From Streptomyces sp. NBC_00414 (lineage in GTDB: Bacteria; Actinomycetota; Actinomycetes; Streptomycetales; Streptomycetaceae), in NCBI RefSeq assembly GCF_036038375.1, contig NZ_CP107935.1, forward strand, positions 1,116,001 through 1,180,000: a stretch of DNA of 64,000 bases, in the 5' to 3' direction. Below, in pieces: positions 8,654-17,362 of the stretch. Within the stretch, counting starts at the first letter, position 1, and each line of letters begins with the position of its first letter. The notes beneath the pieces are model-generated. The model was not told where the DNA came from and did not search any database. It was given only the letters and a program-made list of their open reading frames with translations. Made by a program: the position numbers and the translations under genes.

Positions 8654-9040
8654 GGAGGCCTCCTCTCGCGGTTGACGGCACAACGGACCCACGAGCTGTG
8701 CGTGGCAGGGCCACAGGAAGTGGATCACTGCATGTTAAACAGATAAAGCTCACAAATACGGCAGGCGCGGGATGTGCGGGGCATCCGTGCCGCACGCTCG
8801 CGGAGCATCCCTGTCGCGCCCCGCGACCGGCGTCCGGCCACCGCCGTGGACGGGAGCGATGGCGGCCCGAAGGGGCCTGACCAGCCATCCGGACCTGCAA
8901 CGTCCGTTTGCCGTGGACGACTTGACCGGTTGCACGTCACAGCCCGGGGTACGCGAAAGCACCGTACGACGTACGAGCACGGCAGAAGCAGCGCCGAGCG
9001 CGAGTGGACGTACGAGCACGAGCAGAAGGAGAGACGAGTC
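8654..9040. promoter_or_regulatory. Divergent control region between phoD and a small membrane protein gene
   Basis: This stretch of 387 bp has no gene I can support. An AT-rich patch at about 8725-8765 probably holds the phoD promoter. The right half carries repeated GTACGAGCACG units (about 8970-9020) and the SigB-like site described separately. Short open frames here are GC-bias artefacts. Confidence 0.45.
8928..8952 (+). promoter_or_regulatory. Possible SigB/SigH-type stress promoter
   Basis: GGTT (8928-8931), 15 nt, then GGGTAC (8947-8952) matches the Streptomyces SigB-type pattern GNNT-N14-16-GGGTAC/T. It points at the small membrane protein genes at 9041 and 9351, with a predicted leader of about 80 nt. 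Pattern match by eye only. Confidence 0.45.
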
Positions 9041-9325
9041 ATGACACTGCGAGCCAGAGCACACAGAGCCCCTCGCTCGGCACCACAGCCGTCCGAGCTG
9101 GGCACCCTGGAGCGCGGCACCACGCAACGCGGGCAGTTGCGCGTCCGCCTCATGGACATCGCGTGGACCGCGCTGTGCACCGTCCTGGCCCTGTGGGCCG
9201 TATGGAGCATCTTCGGCGCCGCGAACGGCGCGACCGAGTGGGCCTACTGCGCCGTGGCCTGGATCCTCCTCGCCATCGCCCTGGCACTGCGCGTCGCGAC
9301 CGTCCGCCGCCGGACACGGGTCTGA
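9041..9325 (+). CDS. Small two-TM membrane protein, unknown function
   Basis: ATG at 9041 with an AGAAGGAGAG site. The 94-aa protein has a basic N-terminal half of about 35 residues, then two hydrophobic segments (about residues 37-57 and 63-84), and ends with a basic RRRTR tail, suggesting both ends are cytoplasmic. It is 25 nt upstream of another membrane protein gene, so the two likely form an operon. The family is not recognised. The candidate SigB-type promoter upstream suggests a cell-envelope stress role, which is inference. Confidence 0.7.
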   Translation: MTLRARAHRAPRSAPQPSELGTLERGTTQRGQLRVRLMDIAWTALCTVLALWAVWSIFGAANGATEWAYCAVAWILLAIALALRVATVRRRTRV

Positions 9326-9350
9326 CCCGGGAATCAGGGAGTGACAGACC

Positions 9351-9884
9351 GTGGAACGCATCAACACTTTCCTCAGCAAACACCTGTGGCTGCAGTTCGT
9401 GCTGTCGATCCTCTGCGCCAGCGCCTTGGTGGCTCTGCTGTTCCCGGGGCCCTCCATACTCTCCGTCGTGATCCGCACGGCCTTCATCTCGGTCGGCGGC
9501 ATCGCCGTCGTGCTCGTCGCCCGGCGCAAGGAGAAGCGCGCCGCGGGCAGCACGGACAGCCTCATCGTGCTGGACCGGAAGCTGCGCAAGGGTGACGTCC
9601 CCGACGACCCGGCGGAACGCGACTCCATGCGCGAACTGGTCGGCCAACGCCTGCACCGCACACGTCACCGCGTGGCGGCCCTGGTCTTCCTCACGGTCCT
9701 CTTCTGCTCCGTCACCGTCCTGACGGCCGTGACCGGCGGGATGCGCCAGACCATCGGCTACTCGCTGCTCACCGTGGTCTTCATCAGCTGGAGCATCGCC
9801 AACAGCCGCGTCCAGCACCGCCGCCTGCGCACCATGGAAGCGGCTCTGAAGGGCGAGAGCCCGGCCCCGCAGCCACAGCGGTAG
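9351..9884 (+). CDS. Membrane protein of unknown function (177 aa)
   Basis: GTG start at 9351, 25 nt after the previous small membrane gene. Four hydrophobic segments are visible: two in residues 12-55, then a charged cytoplasmic stretch rich in Lys/Arg/Asp (about 58-100), and two more around 105-150. The C-terminal tail is basic and Pro-rich. It resembles a general class of streptomycete four-TM proteins annotated as hypothetical; I cannot name a family. Probably co-transcribed with the preceding gene. Confidence 0.72.
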   Translation: MERINTFLSKHLWLQFVLSILCASALVALLFPGPSILSVVIRTAFISVGGIAVVLVARRKEKRAAGSTDSLIVLDRKLRKGDVPDDPAERDSMRELVGQRLHRTRHRVAALVFLTVLFCSVTVLTAVTGGMRQTIGYSLLTVVFISWSIANSRVQHRRLRTMEAALKGESPAPQPQR

Positions 9885-9909
9885 CGGTCGGGGCGGGGCG
9901 CGTCACCCG

Positions 9910-10584
9910 CTACTCCGAGGCCGGGTCCGAGACCTGGATCGGGCCCGGGGCCGCGGCCTCCAGGTCATCGACACTGCCGGACATGACGGTCCGGACATGC
10001 TCGCTGATGTGCTCGGCGGGCCAGTCCCACCAGGCGAGAGCCAGGAGGCGGGCGACGTCCTCGTCGGCGTACCGGCGGCGCAAAACCTTGGCCGGGTTGC
10101 CGCCGACGATGCCGTAGTCGGGCACGTCGTCGACCACGACGGCCCCGGAGGCGATGATCGCCCCGTGACCGATGCGGACCCCGGGCATCACCGTGGTCCG
10201 GTATCCGAACCAGACGTCGTTGCCGACCACGGTGTCACCCCTGCCGGGCAGACCGGTGATCAGATCGAAGTGCTCGGCCCAGTCGCCTCCCATGATCGGG
10301 AAGGGAAACGTCGAGGGGCCGTCCATCCGGTGGTTGGCACCGTTCATGATGAACCGCACCCCCTCGCCCAACGCGCAGAATCTACCGATCACCAGCTTCT
10401 CCGGCCCGTAGTGATACAGCACATTGCGGGTCTCGAAAGCGGTCGGATCATCCGGATCGTCGTAATAGGAGTACTCCCCCACCTCGATCAACGGCGAAGT
10501 GACCAGGGGGCGCAGCAGCACGACGCGGGGCTGCTCGGGCATCGGATGCAGCACGTTCGGGTCGGCGGGAACAGCCGGCATCAC
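9910..10584 (-). CDS. Vat/CatB-type xenobiotic O-acetyltransferase (left-handed beta-helix)
   Basis: A GTG at 10584 and an ATG at 10581 are adjacent; GAGGAG precedes both, and I use the GTG. The 224-aa protein is a hexapeptide-repeat acetyltransferase. The block GANHRMDGPSTFPF contains the catalytic His typical of streptogramin (Vat) and type-B chloramphenicol acetyltransferases. It is followed by repeats VVGNDVWFGYRTTVMPGVRI and GHGAIIASGAVVV, with the family C-terminal block GNPAKVLRRRY. Length and motif order match the family, which works as a trimer and uses acetyl-CoA. Many chromosomal members are of unknown substrate, so drug resistance is possible but not shown. Confidence 0.88.
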   Translation of the reverse strand: MMPAVPADPNVLHPMPEQPRVVLLRPLVTSPLIEVGEYSYYDDPDDPTAFETRNVLYHYGPEKLVIGRFCALGEGVRFIMNGANHRMDGPSTFPFPIMGGDWAEHFDLITGLPGRGDTVVGNDVWFGYRTTVMPGVRIGHGAIIASGAVVVDDVPDYGIVGGNPAKVLRRRYADEDVARLLALAWWDWPAEHISEHVRTVMSGSVDDLEAAAPGPIQVSDPASE

Positions 10585-10725
10585 GGATCAACTCCTCATG
10601 GATGACGGGTCACATGATCGCAGCCGCCGACACCGCGAGGGCGGTTGCCCCGCTTTCTCCAAGTACGTGGTCCCGGCCGGGCCTTCGCCTCTATGCTTGA
10701 AGCCGCACCGGGGGACGGGGATTGA

Positions 10726-11220
10726 ATGGTGGCACCTGAGGCGTCCCGGAACGCGGATCGGACGCAAGGCTCGACACGCGAAGAATTCGCACTGGAGCGC
10801 TACCGCTACATACTTCAGCAGATTCACGCGGTGAACGAGAATCTCCACCGTTTCCTGGCCATCTACCAGACGCTCGCGACCACATTGGTGACCGCCGTTC
10901 TCGCTCTTTTCGTGGGATACCGCGAATGGGGGGTGGATGCCGCGACAGCGCGGGGCGGAGTGGTCGGACTGCTCGTCCTCACCACCGTTGTCGCCGCATT
11001 CACCGCGACCTTGATCGTCGTCGGGGCCCTTTCATGGCTGGACTACCGCCATGAGGAGTGCGACCTCACGGACGAAATGGTCGCCCCGGACTTCCGCAAA
11101 CGCCCGCGCACCCGCAACCTGTTGCGCTGGTACGAGACGTACGTCCTGGCATTCATCGTCGTCTCGGTACTGCTGATGTGGTTACTGGCCGTGCTCTTCC
11201 TGCTCCCTGCGATGAGGTGA
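10726..11220 (+). CDS. Small membrane protein paired with the HD-Hsp90 protein
   Basis: ATG at 10726; the gene ends 9 nt before the next start, so the pair is almost certainly one operon. The 164-aa product has an N-terminal amphipathic helix with charged and aromatic residues (ALERYRYILQQIHAVNENLH, residues 23-42). Three hydrophobic segments follow (about 44-64, 76-100 and 134-156), with a charged cytoplasmic loop in between (DYRHEECDLTDEM). The helix-then-TM layout is reminiscent of SLATT-like membrane effectors predicted in bacterial conflict systems, but I cannot confirm homology. Its tight pairing with a large nucleotide-binding protein suggests a membrane effector or anchor (inference). 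Confidence 0.72.
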   Translation: MVAPEASRNADRTQGSTREEFALERYRYILQQIHAVNENLHRFLAIYQTLATTLVTAVLALFVGYREWGVDAATARGGVVGLLVLTTVVAAFTATLIVVGALSWLDYRHEECDLTDEMVAPDFRKRPRTRNLLRWYETYVLAFIVVSVLLMWLLAVLFLLPAMR

Positions 11221-11229
11221 AGCTTCCAG

Positions 11230-13944
11230 GTGCCGGAATTCGATTTCACCGCGACACCTCTTTGGCGGAAGACCCTGGCCGTACGACCGCGCGGGGACGA
11301 TCACCGGGTTCAGCGCGAGCGTCTGCGTGCCTCCTATCTGGCCCTGCGTGAGAACGCGGCCCCGCTGCTGACGGAGAACGCCCGCAGCATGCCCGATTTC
11401 ACGGTCCACGACATCACGCATGTCGACGCGCTGTGGGAGACGGCCGACATCATCTGCGGTGAACAGGTCACGCTGACACCGGCCGAGGCATACGTACTGG
11501 GGTGTGCCTTCGTTCTGCACGATGCGGCCATGGGGGCGGCGGCCTACTCCGTGAGCCTCCCCGACGCGCTGGGCGCACAGCGGTGGCGCGACCTCGTGTC
11601 GATCACCCACTTCCGCAAGAAAGGCTGCTGGCCGGACCCCGCGGAACTGGACACACCCCCGGCGGAGATCGCCGAGGAGTGCCGGGCGATCGCCATCCGG
11701 GAGGCTCACGCGGAACAGGCCCGACGACTGGTGGACCAGCCGTGGCGATCCAGCGCGGGCAACGAGATCCACCTCATCCAGGATCTGCAACTGCGCGAGT
11801 CGTACGGCCCGCTCATCGGCGACCTGGCGGCGAGCCACTGGTGGTCGGTCGACGCACTCGGCTCACAGTTCCGGCAGGCGAAGGGCTCGCTGACCTGGCA
11901 GCCGGTGGAATGGCTCATCGAGCCGCTCAAGCTGGCCTGCGTCCTGCGGCTCGCCGACGCCACCCAGATCGACAGCCGGCGCGCACCCACGTTCCTGTTC
12001 TCGCTCCGCAGGCCCGAGGGCCTCTCGCACGACCACTGGCGGTTCCAGGAACACGTCAGCCGCCCGCATCTGCAGGGCGACCGGGTCACGTACACCTCAC
12101 TGCGGCCTTTCGCCCCGCAGGCCGCGCCCGCGTGGTGGCTGGCTCTGGACTATCTGCGCCAGGTGGACGACGAGTTGAAGAAGGTCGACGCCCTTCTCCA
12201 CGATCTCGGGCGCGGACGGCTGGCCGCCCGCGCGGTGGCCGGGGTGGACTCCCCCGAGCGTTTCGCCGAGCTCTTCCCGGTGACCGACTGGCGGCCCGTC
12301 GACGCCGCCGTGAAGATCTCCAACGTGCCCTCCCTCGTCGAGACCCTCGGCGGTGAACAGCTCTACGGCAAAGAACCCGAGGTAGCCGTCCGTGAGTTGA
12401 TCCAGAACGCCCAGGACGCCGTGCTCGCCCGCCAGGTGATCGACCCCGACTTCGCGGGTGCCCAGGTCGAGGTGCGCCTGACGCGGACACAGGGAGCCTG
12501 GTATCTGGAAGTACGCGACAACGGCATCGGCATGGACGAGGAAACCCTCGTCCACGGCCTGCTGGACTTCGGCACCAGCGGCTGGAGTTCCCCCCGGGTC
12601 CGTAACCGGCTGCCCGGACTCGCCAGCGGCGGATTCAAGCCGAGAGGCCGGTTCGGTATCGGCTTCTTCTCCGTCTTCATGCTCGGCCACGAGATCGAGC
12701 TGACCACCCGGCGCTTCGACGGCTCGACGGCGGACGCCCGCCGGCTCACCTTCGACGGATCAGCGCGGCGCCCCTTGCTCGCGGCGCTGCCGGCCTCCGT
12801 CCGGACGGCCCCTGGCACCCTGATACGCATCCGGCTCAAGGAGGATCCGTACAGCACCGAGGGCATCCTCCTGCCCACTGCCGACGACCACCTTATCCAG
12901 CTCGTGCGTCGGCTCGTCTTGGAGAACACGGTACCCATCCGCGTCTGGGAACCTGGAGCGACCACTGCAGACACAGTCGAGCCCTTCGCCCTGACCACTG
13001 GGTCGCCCGAAGCGGTTTTCGACCGCCTCTACCCCTCTCTACTCAACAGTTGGCAGGCTAATCAGGAGAAGCAACGCCTGCGACTGAGAGAAGCCTTCGT
13101 CGAACGCGCCACAGAACTTTTCGACGACGACCAGCAGCGCATCGGCCTGGCCGCTCTGGGATCCGACCTTCTTTACTGGAGCCAGCTGACTTACCGGGGC
13201 ATCATCACCGTCAGCGGTTTCCTCGCCGACGAAGCAATGGGCTTCGCCGGGTACCTCGTCGGTCGGCCCGACCGCGCTTCGCGAGACCAGGCCAAGCCCG
13301 TCGCCGATCAGGAACAACTGCGCCGCTGGATACGCGAACAGGAACAGCGGCTGCGCAGCACAGGCAACTACACGGACTCGCTTCAGCTGGAACTCGCCTT
13401 CACCCAGTACCGGGCCCTCCACAGCCTTCCGGAGGACGCCGCCTTCGCCATGACCGCCGAAGGGCTTGTGCGGCCCGGCGACATCAGCCGGTGGGCCGCG
13501 CAACGGACCGAAGTATTCCTCGCCGAGGGGGGCCTGCCGCTAGGTTGGAGATCCCGCCCGCCGGGAACCTTCCACTATCTGTCCGGACGCGAGATATGTC
13601 TGGCCGAGAACTGCATCCTGATCTGCAGTCGTAGCCTGGACCCCAAACTCACCGATCTCTTCCCCGCAGCGTCATGTCGCGACAGCGCCTACGAGTTCGC
13701 TCGCCACGACACATCGCTCAGCTGGCAGAAGTTCTGGTGGCGCGTTTCCGGCAGGCCCCACGGGTACTTCCTCAACACCCTCTGCTCAGCCTGGTCCTGC
13801 ACCATCGGGGACCTTCTCGCCCCCGTCGAACAACGAGGCTGGTCGGATGTCGCCTACTTGGAGGACGAGACCGTAGGACCCATCTGGGGCTACCACCTGC
13901 GCCGCCCGCACCCGGCAAGCCCGCCTTCGCCGCCGAACTCCTGA
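11230..13944 (+). CDS. HD-domain/Hsp90-like GHKL ATPase fusion protein (904 aa)
   Basis: GTG at 11230 after GAGGTGA. Residues 1-330 form an HD-type phosphohydrolase-like domain: H60 and H64 in FTVHDITHVD, the HD pair H97-D98 in FVLHDAAMG, and the distal Asp D243 in VLRLADATQID. Residues 365-560 form an Hsp90/HtpG-type ATP-binding domain: N-box ELIQNAQDAV (N393), G1 box RDNGIGM (430-435), and G2 box GRFGIGFFSVFMLG (473-486), the last almost as in HtpG. The remaining 340 residues are of no family I know and do not look like the HtpG middle or C-terminal domains. Base composition falls visibly in the second half (about 12,900-13,900), hinting at separate origin. Paired with a small membrane protein. 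It could be a stress chaperone, or a sensor/effector of a phage-defence type system; neither is proven. Confidence 0.88.
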   Translation: MPEFDFTATPLWRKTLAVRPRGDDHRVQRERLRASYLALRENAAPLLTENARSMPDFTVHDITHVDALWETADIICGEQVTLTPAEAYVLGCAFVLHDAAMGAAAYSVSLPDALGAQRWRDLVSITHFRKKGCWPDPAELDTPPAEIAEECRAIAIREAHAEQARRLVDQPWRSSAGNEIHLIQDLQLRESYGPLIGDLAASHWWSVDALGSQFRQAKGSLTWQPVEWLIEPLKLACVLRLADATQIDSRRAPTFLFSLRRPEGLSHDHWRFQEHVSRPHLQGDRVTYTSLRPFAPQAAPAWWLALDYLRQVDDELKKVDALLHDLGRGRLAARAVAGVDSPERFAELFPVTDWRPVDAAVKISNVPSLVETLGGEQLYGKEPEVAVRELIQNAQDAVLARQVIDPDFAGAQVEVRLTRTQGAWYLEVRDNGIGMDEETLVHGLLDFGTSGWSSPRVRNRLPGLASGGFKPRGRFGIGFFSVFMLGHEIELTTRRFDGSTADARRLTFDGSARRPLLAALPASVRTAPGTLIRIRLKEDPYSTEGILLPTADDHLIQLVRRLVLENTVPIRVWEPGATTADTVEPFALTTGSPEAVFDRLYPSLLNSWQANQEKQRLRLREAFVERATELFDDDQQRIGLAALGSDLLYWSQLTYRGIITVSGFLADEAMGFAGYLVGRPDRASRDQAKPVADQEQLRRWIREQEQRLRSTGNYTDSLQLELAFTQYRALHSLPEDAAFAMTAEGLVRPGDISRWAAQRTEVFLAEGGLPLGWRSRPPGTFHYLSGREICLAENCILICSRSLDPKLTDLFPAASCRDSAYEFARHDTSLSWQKFWWRVSGRPHGYFLNTLCSAWSCTIGDLLAPVEQRGWSDVAYLEDETVGPIWGYHLRRPHPASPPSPPNS

Positions 13945-13989
13945 AACCCGGCCGCGTCCCGCCAAGCCCCGCCCTGCCCTGCCCTGCCC

Positions 13990-15576
13990 TCAGGACTCCC
14001 CCGGTGGCGGCTCGCGGCCCGTGTCCAGCGCTTGGAGCAGTTCGGTGGCCGCCTGGCGCAGGCGTGGGGAGGCGTCGGTGGTGAGGGCGGTGAGCCGGTC
14101 GTGGACCGCCCTGTCCAGCGAGGGCGACGCCCCGTTCGCCACCCAGCGGGTGAAGCCTTGAACCGCCTGGTAGCGGACTCCCTCGTCATCGTCGTCGAGG
14201 CCTCGCTCGAAGCGCCGTACGTCCTGCCGAGCGGTCGCGTCGTCCGCGTCCAGGAGCCACAGTGCGGCGGCCCGGATCTCTCCTGAGGGAGCCCCGTCCG
14301 CCAGGCGGCGGACGGCCGGGAGTGCCTCGTCGAGGCCGTCGAGCGCATTGCTCGTACGCCAGATCGCGTCCCTGCCGGATGCGAGACGGGCGGTGAGCGC
14401 GTCCGCGACGGGACGGCGTTCCCACCAGCGCAGGCCGTCGTGGACGAGTTCGCCCAGGCCGTCGACCGCGCCCGCCCGCACCTCGGCCTCGGGATCGTCG
14501 AGAAGCGGGAGCAGCAACCAGACCGTGTCCCATCTGCCCGCCTTGCCGACGGCCGCCGCGGCGGCTGCCCGGGTACTGCCCGGCATCGTCTCGTCCGCGA
14601 GGGCCTTGCGGAGGTGTTCCGCGGCCGTACCGGTGCCGATGTGTCCCAGCGCGGTCGCGGCCCACCGCCCGGCCCCGGGGTCGGTGAGCCAGCGCACCGC
14701 GGGGTCGGTCACGCGCCGCTCGCCCCGCCACCCGAGTCCGCTCAGCAGTGTCCCCGCCACCTCCGGGTCCCGCTCCGTCCGCAGTGCCTCGACCAGGGCG
14801 TCCCGCACCGAGAGCCGTTCCAGGCCCAACAGCCGCCGGGCCACCGCGTACCGCACCTCGGGGGACGGATCGCGCAGTCCGGTGAGCAGCGAATCGAGCA
14901 GCCGCTCGGTGCACTGTTTCGGCAGCATCTCCAGGGCCTCGGCTCGGGCGGCGCCCTCGCCCTCGCGAGCCGTACGGATCACCTCCGCCCGGACGGCCGG
15001 GTCGTCGCGGAACCGGTACAGCAGCATCCGGGCGCGTCCCCACACCGCGCCCTCCGGATCGCCGAGCAGCCGTGCCAGCGCCGGGACATCGCCTGTCACG
15101 CCCAGCGCGTACAGGCCGACCAGGGCGTTGATGCGCAGGTGGTGGTCGGGGTCGCCGAGCAGGACCGCGTATGCCCGCGTGACGGTCGGGCCCTGCAGCC
15201 CGAGTCTGATCGCGGCGACCGAGGCCCGGCGCCGCACCCATGGATCCGCGTCACGCATCAGGCCCGGCAGCACCGTGCCGGCCGCTTCCGGGACTCCGAG
15301 CCTGCCCAGTCCGAGAGCCGCCGCCGCGCGGACCGCCGGAACGGGGTCGCCGGCTGCCTCGACGAGGACTCCGGCGTGTTCGGGCCGCCCGATCCTGCCG
15401 AGGCCTTTCGCCGCCGCCGCGCGCCGCTCCGGATCCGCGTTCGGATCTGTCTTCGGGTCCGGGTCCGGGTCCGGATCCGCCTTCGGGTTTGGGTCCGGAC
15501 CCGGATCGCGGTCCCGGTCCTCTCCCTGTCGCGCCAACGCCCGTAGGAAATACGCGATTTGCTGATCCGCCCCCAT
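13990..15576 (-). CDS. HEAT-repeat protein
   Basis: I place the start at ATG 15576 (MGADQQIAYF), giving 528 aa; an upstream extension of 10 codons is possible. After residue 18 there is a Pro/Asp-rich low-complexity stretch (DPDPDPDPK-like, about residues 22-50), encoded by a DNA repeat of GGATCCGGxTC type. The rest is a solenoid of HEAT/PBS-lyase-type repeats with the usual pattern of AVRAAAALGLGRLG, AVWGRARMLL, EVRYAVARRLLGL, EVRAGAVDGLGEL and GVRYQAVQGF. Such proteins act as protein-protein scaffolds or lyases for bilins; nothing shows enzymatic activity here. It faces the HD-Hsp90 gene with only 45 bp between their stops. Upstream neighbours are unrelated. Confidence 0.85.
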   Translation of the reverse strand: MGADQQIAYFLRALARQGEDRDRDPGPDPNPKADPDPDPDPKTDPNADPERRAAAAKGLGRIGRPEHAGVLVEAAGDPVPAVRAAAALGLGRLGVPEAAGTVLPGLMRDADPWVRRRASVAAIRLGLQGPTVTRAYAVLLGDPDHHLRINALVGLYALGVTGDVPALARLLGDPEGAVWGRARMLLYRFRDDPAVRAEVIRTAREGEGAARAEALEMLPKQCTERLLDSLLTGLRDPSPEVRYAVARRLLGLERLSVRDALVEALRTERDPEVAGTLLSGLGWRGERRVTDPAVRWLTDPGAGRWAATALGHIGTGTAAEHLRKALADETMPGSTRAAAAAAVGKAGRWDTVWLLLPLLDDPEAEVRAGAVDGLGELVHDGLRWWERRPVADALTARLASGRDAIWRTSNALDGLDEALPAVRRLADGAPSGEIRAAALWLLDADDATARQDVRRFERGLDDDDEGVRYQAVQGFTRWVANGASPSLDRAVHDRLTALTTDASPRLRQAATELLQALDTGREPPPGES

Positions 15577-15718
15577 GGCACAGCACCCCCTGCAAGGAAG
15601 ACTCACGAGATGCTGCGGGGTTGCGCTTCCTCCGCCCGGACCGGTTGCCCTCCGCCCGGCCCGGTTGCCCCCCGCCCGACTCAGCGCGCTGCGCGGGACT
15701 CGGTGCCCCGCGCCGGGC

Positions 15719-17362
15719 TCAGTGTCCGCGGAACGCCTCTTCGAGCCACCAGGACCCCCGGTCCCGGGTCACCTTCGCGTCGACGAGGAGAGGCACGGAC
15801 CGGGGGCCGCCGACCCAGTCCTCGACGGCCTTGAGATCCGTCCGCGTGCGTACGGTCACCGCCTCGAAGCCGTAGCCCCGGGCCACCGCGGCGATGTCCG
15901 TCGGCGGGAACTCGACCGTGTCGAGGGGATGTCCGTCCGGTCCGAAGTGGTGCACCTCCGCCCCGTAGGCGTCGTCGTTGTACACGACCACGACCATCGG
16001 CAGTCCGAGCCGGCGCACCGTGTCGAGTTCCGCGGCGCCCATCATGGCTCCGCCGTCGCCGAGGGCCGCCACCGCGAGCCGGTCCGGCCGCGCCAGTGCC
16101 GCGCCGATCGCGGTCGCGAGGCCCAGGCCGATCGCCTGGAACGCCTGCGTGAAGCACATGCCGTTCTCGTCCGGCACCGACAGGTACATGCTCGGGTAGC
16201 CCATGAAGTTGCCGGAGTCCACGCCGATCACGCGCTCCGCGGGGAGGATGTCGTCGAGCGCGATGGTGAGCGTTCGCGGGTCGATCCGCTCACGACCGCT
16301 CGTGTCCTCGTACGGCACGTCCCGCAGGCGTACGCGCGCGGCGACGGCCCCGGCGACGTCGGCGGTCCGGTAGCCCTCCCGCGCCCCACCGCCGCTCGCC
16401 TCCAGGGCGCGGCGCGCGGTGAGTTCCACGTCGCCGGTGACCCCGAGCCATACCTCCCGGTGTGCGCCGAGCGCCGACGCGTCGTCGTCGACCTGCACCA
16501 CGGTCGTGTCGGCGCCGATCAGCCGGCCGTGCCGCATCGTCCACATGTTCAGGGCGCAGCCCCAGCCCACGATCGTGTCCGCGGCCTCGATCAGTTCGGC
16601 CGTCAGGGGTGACGAGAAGCCTCCGGACACGTCGAGCGACCACGGGTTGCCGTGGAAGAGGCCGCGTGCCACGGCCGATGTCGCCAGCAGGGCTCCGTGG
16701 CGCTCGGCGAGCGCTTCGAGGGCGGCCCGTCCGCCCGGTGAGCGTGCGCCGCGGCCGGCCACGAAGAGCGGTCGCCGTGCCTGTCCGAGCACCCGCGCCA
16801 ACGCCGTCACGTCGTCCGGCGACGGCTCGACCGGCGTCCGTTCCCGCGGTGGCGCCGCCTGTGCCAGGGCGCCCTCGGGCACGTCCAGGTCCTGCGTCCG
16901 CAAGGGGACGTTGAGCAGCACGGTCCGCCGCTCGTGCAGGGCCCGTTCGACCGCCGCGCAGGCCTGCTGCACCGCGTGCTCGCCCGACGTGATCCGCAGC
17001 GGGATCGCGCCCACCGCCCGGGCCAGCGCCTCCTGGTCGATGTGGAAGTTGGACCGCGGCTCGGTCACCTCGGCGGCCAGGACCAGCAGCGGGCTGCGGC
17101 TCTTGGCCGCCTCGGCGATTCCCGTCATGGCGTTCGTCAGGCCCGGTCCCTGATGGACGCTCAGCGCGGCCACGGTGCCGCTGACGCGGGCGTACGCGTC
17201 GGCCATCGTCGCCGCGCCGCCTTCGTGGCGGGCGGCGACGAAACGCGCTCCGGCCGCGACCATGGCGTTGGTCAGATGGAAGTTGCCCGAGCCGACGACG
17301 CCGAAGACCTGTCCGACCCCGGCCGCGTACAGCGCCCGTCCGACGGCCTCCGCGACCTTCAT
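15719..17362 (-). CDS. Thiamine-diphosphate-dependent enzyme of the acetolactate synthase/benzoylformate decarboxylase family
   Basis: 547 aa, full length for the family. The N-terminal Pyr domain has the catalytic Glu in AARHEGGAATMADAYAR, a central TPP_enzyme_M domain follows, and the C-terminal PP domain has the diphosphate/Mg motif GDGGAMMGAAELDTVRRLG ending in YNDDAYG. The ATG at 17362 overlaps the stop of the cyclase gene by 4 nt, so translation is coupled. No regulatory subunit (ilvN) gene is nearby, arguing against branched-chain amino acid synthesis. Pairing with a metal-dependent cyclase/amidohydrolase suggests a catabolic two-step pathway acting on a 2-oxo acid, but the substrate cannot be read from the sequence. 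Confidence 0.87.
   Translation of the reverse strand: MKVAEAVGRALYAAGVGQVFGVVGSGNFHLTNAMVAAGARFVAARHEGGAATMADAYARVSGTVAALSVHQGPGLTNAMTGIAEAAKSRSPLLVLAAEVTEPRSNFHIDQEALARAVGAIPLRITSGEHAVQQACAAVERALHERRTVLLNVPLRTQDLDVPEGALAQAAPPRERTPVEPSPDDVTALARVLGQARRPLFVAGRGARSPGGRAALEALAERHGALLATSAVARGLFHGNPWSLDVSGGFSSPLTAELIEAADTIVGWGCALNMWTMRHGRLIGADTTVVQVDDDASALGAHREVWLGVTGDVELTARRALEASGGGAREGYRTADVAGAVAARVRLRDVPYEDTSGRERIDPRTLTIALDDILPAERVIGVDSGNFMGYPSMYLSVPDENGMCFTQAFQAIGLGLATAIGAALARPDRLAVAALGDGGAMMGAAELDTVRRLGLPMVVVVYNDDAYGAEVHHFGPDGHPLDTVEFPPTDIAAVARGYGFEAVTVRTRTDLKAVEDWVGGPRSVPLLVDAKVTRDRGSWWLEEAFRGH

Noticed and set aside
8725..8765. PHO box for PhoP before phoD
   Set aside because: The patch is AT-rich but lacks recognisable direct repeats of GTTCACC type; I cannot support a site by eye.
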